This document shows, piece after piece, positions 58,470-64,000 of a stretch of 64,000 nucleotides of DNA (within the stretch, counting starts at the first letter, position 1; each line of letters opens with the position of its first letter). A program made the translations under genes and the position numbers. This stretch comes from Marinococcus luteus_A (GTDB lineage Bacteria; Bacillota; Bacilli; Bacillales; Marinococcaceae), in assembly GCF_034497705.1 (NCBI RefSeq), contig NZ_JAXRUV010000003.1, positions 241,811 to 305,810 on the forward strand, read 5' to 3'. The notes beneath the pieces are model-generated. The model worked only from the letters and a program-made list of their open reading frames with translations, had not been told where the DNA came from and did no database searches.

Positions 58470-59303
58470 ATGAAAGAAGAATTAGCTAAAAAATGGGAAA
58501 AAGGCGCTGATTTTTACAATCGTAATTTTTATTCCTTTAATAAAAAGCAATGGGAGCATTTAGTGGCCCCCTATTTGAATGATGAACCGGGAATAAAATC
58601 CATTCTGGATGTAGGCACAGGGCCCGGCCAACTTGCGTTACTTCTTGCCTCGATGGGACATGAAGTTACAGGCCTTGATTTATCCAAAAGGATGATCGAA
58701 CTTGCGAATCAACATAATGAGGAAGCAAGACATAAAGCTACGTTTCTAGAAGGAAACGCAGAATATATGCACTTTTTGGATAATAGTTTTCATCTTATTA
58801 CGAACCGTTTGAATTTATGGACCCTTCCCAATCCCGGCTTATTTGTACAGCAGGCTTACAGGGTACTAAAGACCAATGGAAAAATTCTTCTTTTTATTAC
58901 GATGCCAGATTCAAAGAAAGTGTATGAAAACCCCCAAACGAATAAAAAAGAAGAGATATTCACGGAAGATTATCAAAAAGCAGTAGCTCAATTGCCATTT
59001 CGAAATGCTTCCCCGGCTCAGGTGAAAGCCTTACTTGATGCAGCAGGTTTCAAAGAAACGGTGGGTTATGAGTTTAATGATGAAAGAACATTTACTGCGG
59101 AACACATGGCAGACATGTTGAGCGACTATGGAGAAGCGGGAGAAGCTTTTCAACAATTATTGAAGAATCATCCTTCAAAGGACGAAGTGGAAAGTTTTCT
59201 CCAAAAGTATCATTTTTCGCATGGAGAAGTTCATTACAACAGTGAAGGTGCTTTATCTTTCGTCTTTCCTATAGATTCGGCTATGATAACGGGAAGAAAA
59301 TAA
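58470..59303 (+). CDS. Class I SAM-dependent methyltransferase in the siderophore operon
   Basis: About 277 residues. Motif I is ILDVGTGPGQLALLLASMG, the SAM-ribose acid is in VTGLDLSKRMIELA, and motif IV/V is HLITNRLNLWTLPNPG, giving a UbiE-type Rossmann methyltransferase. GTGGAGG precedes ATG 58470, only 16 bp after the binding-protein gene, and a terminator follows, so it belongs to the Fur operon. Similar methyltransferases accompany siderophore uptake genes in Firmicutes; whether it modifies a siderophore or a metallophore is an inference. Confidence 0.85.
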   Translation: MKEELAKKWEKGADFYNRNFYSFNKKQWEHLVAPYLNDEPGIKSILDVGTGPGQLALLLASMGHEVTGLDLSKRMIELANQHNEEARHKATFLEGNAEYMHFLDNSFHLITNRLNLWTLPNPGLFVQQAYRVLKTNGKILLFITMPDSKKVYENPQTNKKEEIFTEDYQKAVAQLPFRNASPAQVKALLDAAGFKETVGYEFNDERTFTAEHMADMLSDYGEAGEAFQQLLKNHPSKDEVESFLQKYHFSHGEVHYNSEGALSFVFPIDSAMITGRK

Positions 59304-59322
59304 AAAAGACATTACTAAACCG

Positions 59323-59363
59323 AATAAGCAATTATGCTCGTTGTGCATGATTGCTTATTTGTA
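59323..59363 (+). terminator. Terminator of the iron-uptake operon
   Basis: AATAAGCAATTATGC (59323-59337) pairs with GCATGATTGCTTATT (59345-59359) with one mismatch, then TGTATT. Confidence 0.88.
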
Positions 59364-59744
59364 TTCAAGAGAAAGTAAAAAGTGAATTCCTTAGGGTTTC
59401 ATAAACGAGGCTTCCTAACACTTGGCCAAGGCTTTATCATCCAGAAAAATCGTTTCTGCCGATAAGCATGATTATGTTAACCTTCACAAGCAAACATTCT
59501 CTGAAGCACATATACATAGAACTTTGCATTAAACGAAACGCCATTTGATGTTTAATCGTCCTTATTGCTTTTTCTATATAATTGAAATTATTTGTGTCAA
59601 AAAAATGACTTTTTCATATTGTGATATAAGCGTCATACAGTATTCACAGCAATTGCTAATGAAAACGGATACGATAGTGGTACAGGAGAATTCGACAAAC
59701 GGGTTGGGCGTTTGTTGGTCATTATCGAATGGGGGAACAAACAT
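59364..59744. other. Upstream region of the nos-type cluster
   Basis: No gene seen. An inverted GTCA-N6-TGAC near 59597-59610 and an extended -10-like TGATATAAG near 59622-59630 could be a promoter with a regulator site, but no known box (FNR, NsrR) is convincing. Confidence 0.35.
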
Positions 59745-60437
59745 ATGAAAAAGAAAAACATGGTATTGTTATCTTCGGTATTAGTAACAACAGGGGTCAT
59801 GACGGCGTGTGGGGGAGAAACGGGCCAAGGTGAAAATAGTGGAGGTCAAAACCATGAGCAGCAAGAGACACAGGAGGACAGAGAAAATTCCAACGGAGAC
59901 GAAGCAGCCAATGTTGATAACATGACCGCCGAAGAGCCTGGGAAAGATGAAACCTGTTATTACTGTGAAATGGGAATTCCGCATCCGGAAGACGAGCAGT
60001 CCGTTTTTACGGCCCAGGCGATCACCAACGAGGGCGAGCGTGTCTTTTTTGATGATTCTGGCTGCATAGAAAATGCGGAAAAGGAGCAAGGCGAAAAGTT
60101 TGCGAAAGTATGGGTGAAAGATTATAACTCTGATGAATGGTTCGAACTGGAAGACGCAACAGTGGTGTCGGGTGATTCCTTTGAAACACCGATGAGCTAC
60201 CAGTATGCCTTCTTTGAAAAGGAATCCGACGCCGAAGCATTTGTTGAAGAACATGAGGCGGAGGTCGCCTCATGGGAAGATGTCCAAACTGATGCCCATG
60301 AACGTGCCCAAGGTGAAGACATGGAATCCACAGACGCCGAAGGGATGAACCATGAGCATGAGTCTGAATCTTCCGAAGGCAGAAAAATAAATCATAATGA
60401 TATGGATGAACATGATGAAGAACAACACGCTTCATAA
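59745..60437 (+). CDS. nosL: NosL-like copper-binding lipoprotein 1, with His/Asp-rich tail
   Basis: About 230 residues. The N-terminus MKKKNMVLLSSVLVTTGVM with lipobox MTAC makes it a lipoprotein. Residues about 60-170 form the NosL domain with C-x-x-C-x-M in ETCYYCEMGIPHP (Cu(I) site), then ITNEGERVFFDDSGCIENA and FETPMSYQYAFF. The last 40 residues are His-, Asp- and Glu-rich (MNHEHESESSEG, NDMDEHDEEQHA), an unusual extra metal-binding tail. ATG 59745 lies behind GGGGG. NosL delivers copper during assembly of nitrous-oxide reductase. Confidence 0.85.
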   Translation: MKKKNMVLLSSVLVTTGVMTACGGETGQGENSGGQNHEQQETQEDRENSNGDEAANVDNMTAEEPGKDETCYYCEMGIPHPEDEQSVFTAQAITNEGERVFFDDSGCIENAEKEQGEKFAKVWVKDYNSDEWFELEDATVVSGDSFETPMSYQYAFFEKESDAEAFVEEHEAEVASWEDVQTDAHERAQGEDMESTDAEGMNHEHESESSEGRKINHNDMDEHDEEQHAS

Positions 60438-61803
60438 GAGTAGGAGGAGATTTCTGGGTTTCTTATTATTCTCCGTGCTTGTGTTCGCCATTCCGGGCAA
60501 AACTGAAGCCGAGACGTCTATTCAGGAACAGGTGGACCAGACGGAACCTGGTGGGACCGTCACTATAGATGAGGGCACATATGAAGAGTCAGTCACAATT
60601 GATAAGCCAGTGACGCTGCAAGGTGACGGGGTCACCATAAGGAGTGAGGCGGAAGAGACGGCGCTCACCGTAGAGGCTGAGAACGTTACAGTAGATGGCA
60701 TCACGTTTGTACAGGAAGACACCCAGATTGAAGAGAGCATTGTGCCAGGCCAGGAATTCGATGCGATCGAACCCGAGCCGGTGGTTTCTATTTTGGACAG
60801 CGAGGGCTTTACGTTTACAAATAACGAAATGGACATGATCGGCTCCGGCCTGCATGCGGAAGGAAGCGATGATTTCACCATCAGTAACAACGAATTTTCC
60901 GGCACGTTCTCTTCCTACGTGAACCAGGGCCTGGCAGCCGTTGAATTGTATGAGTCCAATCAGGTGACCATCACGGATAATGAAGTAGAAGACGCTCTCG
61001 ACGGCTTTTATTTGGATTCGCTTCAAGAAGCAGCAATTCACGATAACGTTGTAGAAAATTCCCGGTACGCCGTCCACTTGATGTACAGCTCCAGGGTGGA
61101 AGGCCATTCCAATCGTTTTCAGGAAAATGTAAATGGATTGATGATTATGGATTCGGAAGAGGCAAATTTTTTTGAAAACACTTTAACCGATCAGTTTGAT
61201 GTCCGGGGCTACGGACTGTTGGTATATCGTTCGGAAGACATTCTCCTGCATGACAATAAGATTTCACGTAATAGTACAGGTTTGAAATTGGAAGAAACAA
61301 AAAATGTTTCTATCCACGATAACATTATTGCCGGCAACCAAGTTGGTCTAGGTTGGGAACGGCAGCAGGCGGACGTAGAATTCTATCATAATGATATGGT
61401 CAGCAATGTATTATCCACACAAGGAGAATTTGTCGAGCGATTAACCCTCTCCAGTCAAAATAAAGGAAATTATTGGAGCGACTATGCTTTGGTCGACCAA
61501 GATGAGGATGGAGTTGGGGAAGCCCCTTATGTGGCAGGATCCATCTATGATTCTATGCTGACGACACACCCGGAATGGCAGCTGTTTATGCACAGTCCGG
61601 CTATGACATTGTGGAGCCAGGTCTCTGAATGGCTACCATCGCGTACTAATCAAGAAGTGATCGATGAGCATCCTAACATCGATCCGGAAACTGAACCAGC
61701 TGCTGAGCCTTTTACATCTATTCATTTCGCCGGAATAGGCGGAGTGTTACTGCTGATGTCCGGTAGTAGTATGTATTATTTCCATAGGAGGAGAAGAGAA
61801 TGA
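60397..61803 (+). CDS. nosD: NosD-like periplasmic beta-helix protein
   Basis: This 468-residue protein has a signal sequence near residues 15-38 (RRRFLGFLLFSVLVFAIPG), then a right-handed beta-helix of CASH repeats (EENVTVDGITF, DDFTISNNEF, NQVTITDNEVEDALDGFYLD, DILLHDNKISRNSTGLKLEE). A C-terminal membrane anchor with positive stop RRRRE closes it. NosD works with the ABC pair NosF-NosY in maturing the copper centres of NosZ. Several in-frame ATGs (60397, 60406, 60412, 60415) could start; all lie in the end of nosL 1, so translation is coupled. Confidence 0.9.
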   Translation: MIWMNMMKNNTLHKSRRRFLGFLLFSVLVFAIPGKTEAETSIQEQVDQTEPGGTVTIDEGTYEESVTIDKPVTLQGDGVTIRSEAEETALTVEAENVTVDGITFVQEDTQIEESIVPGQEFDAIEPEPVVSILDSEGFTFTNNEMDMIGSGLHAEGSDDFTISNNEFSGTFSSYVNQGLAAVELYESNQVTITDNEVEDALDGFYLDSLQEAAIHDNVVENSRYAVHLMYSSRVEGHSNRFQENVNGLMIMDSEEANFFENTLTDQFDVRGYGLLVYRSEDILLHDNKISRNSTGLKLEETKNVSIHDNIIAGNQVGLGWERQQADVEFYHNDMVSNVLSTQGEFVERLTLSSQNKGNYWSDYALVDQDEDGVGEAPYVAGSIYDSMLTTHPEWQLFMHSPAMTLWSQVSEWLPSRTNQEVIDEHPNIDPETEPAAEPFTSIHFAGIGGVLLLMSGSSMYYFHRRRRE

Positions 61804-62258
61804 AAAAAGCACCGATGGTCTTAACATTAATGGCCAGTCTTGCCTTGGGCGCGTGTCAGCAGGCTTCGCATGACCCCCACGGTATCGATCATGACGTCGA
61901 TACGTGCGAAATTTGTAATATGGCCATTAACAATACCCAGGCAGCAACTCAAATCGTGATGGAAGACGGCAGTGCAGTGAAATTTGATGACATTGGCTGT
62001 ATGATGCAGTACAAAGAAGAACAAGAAGGGCAGTCGGAGAGTTTCCATACAGAATATATTAACAGCTATGGGGAAGAAAGCTGGACCGATGCCGAAGAAA
62101 GCACCTACGTTTACGATGAAGATATCTCGACTCCTATGGGAAATGGGGTCATCAGCTTTGGATCGGAAGCCGAAGCTGAAAACTATATCGATACCGAAGG
62201 CCAGGGAGAACTACTGACCTATCAGGACTTATCTGAGCATGATTGGGACAGCTTTTAA
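61800..62258 (+). CDS. nosL: NosL-like copper-binding lipoprotein 2
   Basis: This 152-residue protein has signal MKKAPMVLTLMASLA and lipobox LGAC. The NosL C-x-x-C-x-M motif is in DTCEICNMAINNTQ, followed by GSAVKFDDIGCMMQYKEEQ, STPMGNGVISFGSEAEAENY. It is a typical-length NosL without the long acidic tail of the first copy. The ATG overlaps the nosD stop by four bases (ATGA), and AGGAG precedes it inside nosD. It may receive or pass on copper in the same pathway. Confidence 0.9.
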   Translation: MKKAPMVLTLMASLALGACQQASHDPHGIDHDVDTCEICNMAINNTQAATQIVMEDGSAVKFDDIGCMMQYKEEQEGQSESFHTEYINSYGEESWTDAEESTYVYDEDISTPMGNGVISFGSEAEAENYIDTEGQGELLTYQDLSEHDWDSF

Positions 62259-62260
62259 TA

Positions 62261-63085
62261 ATGTTTGCCGCCTTTTATGCAAATGACATGAAACAGTACA
62301 CCCGGAATCAATGGATGATATGGTTTGGTATTTTATTTACACTAGTTTCGACTAGCTTTATTCTCTTTGGTGGCGCCGATGCGAACACTTATGATGGATT
62401 TAATACCACAATGGCTAGCTTATTGAATGTAAATTTGTTTTTATTACCGCTAATTCTTTTTGTGATGGGAGCGGTCAGCGTGGCGGCCGAAAAAGAAGAA
62501 GGGTTATTTACATTGGTAGTGAGTTATCCGGTGTCGTACCTGCAGCTTGTGGTGGCAAAGGTATTGTCGTTAATAACAGCTATGTTGCTTATTCTTTTCT
62601 TTAGCTACGGCGTTGCCGCTATTGTAGGTTTTTTTACGGGAACGGCGCTCGCTCCGGACACGCTGATTTTGTTTCTCTTTTTATCGGTGCTGCTTGTGTT
62701 GCTTTTGGCTCCGTTAGCCATTTTAATGGGGGTTTGTACCTCTACCAAGTTTCAGGCTATGGCATTAGCTTTGGGGATTTGGGCTTTTTTTGTGCTGTTA
62801 TATGAATTTTTATTCATGGGCCTTATTACGGTAGTACCACCGCTATGGTTAACGGTTTTTTTGACTTTGGCGGTGGCGTTCAACCCGGTGGAACTGATTC
62901 GCGTAGCGACGATTATCATTATGGACGGCGGGACCTCCCTTGGACCTTCATTGTATGATTTTACGTCGTATTTGTCCGGTGGGTTTGGTGCTTTGATTCT
63001 AGCAGTCTTTGCGGTTCTCTGGTTAGTTTTGCCAACGGCGGCTTGCTATATCCTGATTCGGGGAGGGAAAACGCATGGAAGCTAA
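62261..63085 (+). CDS. nosY: NosY-like ABC permease
   Basis: About 274 residues and six hydrophobic spans of the ABC-2 type. FYANDMKQYTRNQWMIWFGI is the N-terminal amphipathic region, SVAAEKEEGLFTLVVSYPVS the cytoplasmic helix contacting the ATPase, and FNPVELIRVATIIIMDGG the late loop seen in NosY. ATG 62261 starts just after the nosL stop; TTG 62243 overlapping that gene is the alternative. It should pair with the NosF ATPase and the NosD beta-helix at the membrane. Confidence 0.88.
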   Translation: MFAAFYANDMKQYTRNQWMIWFGILFTLVSTSFILFGGADANTYDGFNTTMASLLNVNLFLLPLILFVMGAVSVAAEKEEGLFTLVVSYPVSYLQLVVAKVLSLITAMLLILFFSYGVAAIVGFFTGTALAPDTLILFLFLSVLLVLLLAPLAILMGVCTSTKFQAMALALGIWAFFVLLYEFLFMGLITVVPPLWLTVFLTLAVAFNPVELIRVATIIIMDGGTSLGPSLYDFTSYLSGGFGALILAVFAVLWLVLPTAACYILIRGGKTHGS

Positions 63086-63812
63086 CCCATCTATATTAAG
63101 TCTAGAAAACATTTCCTTAAAACATCGGTTTAAGCCCCTGACATTTTCGATTACTGAAGGGAGTGTTTATGCTCTTTGTGGAGGGAACGGAGCGGGAAAA
63201 ACATCTTTATTCAGTGTGCTGACGGGTATGAATCGACCTTCGAGCGGAACTCTGTACATGCACAATAACAAAGTACAAAATCATTCGCATGCATATCGCC
63301 ATTCTTTTTCGTATATGCCGGACCAATTGGTTTTTCCACGTCATTTAACGGGGCTAGAGACCCTGCGATTTTTTTCCGCACTAATGGGAGAGCAACAGTA
63401 TAAGGTGAAAGATATTTTGCCATATGTAGGATTGGAAGAGGTAAAGGATCAAAAAGTAAAGACTTATTCGAAAGGCATGCAGCAGCGATTGAACCTGGCA
63501 CAATGTCTTTTAGCAGATGTGCCGCTGTATATGCTGGATGAGCCTACCAACGGATTGGATCCTTACTGGTCGTATCAGATGAAAGAAATAGTGCTGGAAC
63601 AAAAAAGAAAGGGAAAAACGATTATTTTTTCGACGCATTCCTTGTCGCTGGTTGATGACATCGCCGATGATCTGTTGTTTTTGCAGCAAGGTGAAGTGCT
63701 TATCAACGAGCCGGTCTCCCAACTCCGACAACAATTCGGGAGTCAGACTGATTTAAGTTCGTATGTCTACCATTTAATCTCTGCTCAAAAGAACAATGAT
63801 AGTCCGAATTAG
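63075..63812 (+). CDS. nosF: NosF-like ABC ATPase
   Basis: This 245-residue ATPase has Walker A in CGGNGAGKTSLFSVL, signature TYSKGMQQRLNLAQCL, Walker B LYMLDEPTNGLDP and the switch His in STHSLSLVDD. The Y-S-K-G-M signature is usual for ABC-2 exporters such as NosF and gliding/antibiotic exporters. ATG 63075 lies behind GGGAGGG and overlaps nosY by 11 bp. Last gene of the nosL-nosD-nosL-nosY-nosF cluster, followed by a strong terminator. Confidence 0.9.
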   Translation: MEANPSILSLENISLKHRFKPLTFSITEGSVYALCGGNGAGKTSLFSVLTGMNRPSSGTLYMHNNKVQNHSHAYRHSFSYMPDQLVFPRHLTGLETLRFFSALMGEQQYKVKDILPYVGLEEVKDQKVKTYSKGMQQRLNLAQCLLADVPLYMLDEPTNGLDPYWSYQMKEIVLEQKRKGKTIIFSTHSLSLVDDIADDLLFLQQGEVLINEPVSQLRQQFGSQTDLSSYVYHLISAQKNNDSPN

Positions 63813-63851
63813 ACAGGTGATCTCCTCATTGAAGTAATGAGAAGATAAACA

Positions 63852-63897
63852 AAACGGCTTGATCCTATTAAGATATAGGACCAAGCCGTTTATTTTT
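63852..63897. terminator. Terminator of the nos-type cluster
   Basis: A 16-bp stem (63852-63867 with 63876-63891, one mismatch; core AAACGGCTTG) is followed by ATTTTT. It also faces the convergent gene on the right and may serve both. Confidence 0.92.
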
Positions 63898-63913
63898 AAT
63901 ATATGAAGCTTTT

Positions 63914-64000
63914 TTATTTTTTCACAGCTTCTACCATGTAATGGCCCTCATTGATGACATGCGTGGTGGTTGTAAAACCATAGGAGGCGATCGTTTGGGC
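63914..64000 (-). CDS. C-terminus of a protein cut by the window edge, methyltransferase-like
   Basis: Only the last 28 codons are present, reading AQTIASYGFTTTTHVINEGH and YMVEAVKK before TAA (63914-63916). The end pattern (a beta strand plus N-E-G-H-Y-M-V) resembles the C-terminus of class I SAM methyltransferases, but this is too short to be sure. Confidence 0.5.
   Translation of the reverse strand, partial: AQTIASYGFTTTTHVINEGHYMVEAVKK

Noticed and set aside
1..64000. tRNA, rRNA, CRISPR, complete transposase or phage genes
   Set aside because: Looked for and not seen; the decaying 37-54 kb region shows no recognisable IS ends or integrase.

Overview
The window looks like a chromosome segment of a low-GC Gram-positive in the Bacillaceae. 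The evidence is strong AGGAGG-type ribosome binding sites with frequent TTG/GTG starts, Bacillus-type AraR, CcpA (cre), Fur and probable sigma-B sites, and an ara regulon like that of Bacillus/Geobacillus. Very acidic exported proteins and a BCCT osmolyte carrier suggest a halophilic or haloalkaliphilic member. That lifestyle, and any genus name, is inference.

Layout. 0-4 kb: small genes, an EamA exporter, an arsR-arsI pair with a two-operator promoter, an XRE regulator/membrane protein pair and an amidohydrolase. 4-17.5 kb: a complete arabinose/arabinan regulon. Leftward araB-araA-GH43-araD faces a rightward MFS sugar porter across a region with three AraR sites and a cre site. araR follows, then a rightward AraR/CcpA-controlled operon for an ABC arabino-oligosaccharide importer (araNPQ-like), a YesL-type membrane protein and a GH51 arabinofuranosidase. 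Oligomers enter by the ABC system and free arabinose by the porter. The GH43 and GH51 enzymes cut oligomers inside the cell, and AraA-AraB-AraD deliver xylulose-5-phosphate. 17.5-36.6 kb: ordinary accessory genes, including two TetR units with visible operators, an acetyltransferase, a DJ-1 protein, a BCCT carrier behind a probable sigma-B promoter, HAD, DinB, PhzF and GNAT enzymes, many tiny membrane proteins, an anchored MsrA-MsrB fusion and an ACR3-like exporter.

36.6-54.5 kb: gene-poor and decaying. It holds a LysR gene with four in-frame stops and no frameshift, an OsmC/aldo-keto reductase deletion scar, an internally deleted quinone oxidoreductase, a GT8 glycosyltransferase with a leftover second C-terminus, and a short operon of unrecognised proteins, two of them with single nonsense codons. 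The same stretch carries three copies of a roughly 148-nt C-rich, terminator-ended RNA-like element, which is the most interesting thing I found, plus one other structured candidate and a lactate permease with a cre site and a 25-bp palindrome.

54.5-64 kb: a Fur-controlled siderophore-type ABC uptake operon ending in a SAM methyltransferase, then a nosL-nosD-nosL-nosY-nosF copper-maturation cluster without nosZ in the window. The right edge cuts a leftward gene.

I saw no rRNA, tRNA, CRISPR array, complete insertion sequence or replication origin. All family assignments come from reading motifs by eye, without database searches.
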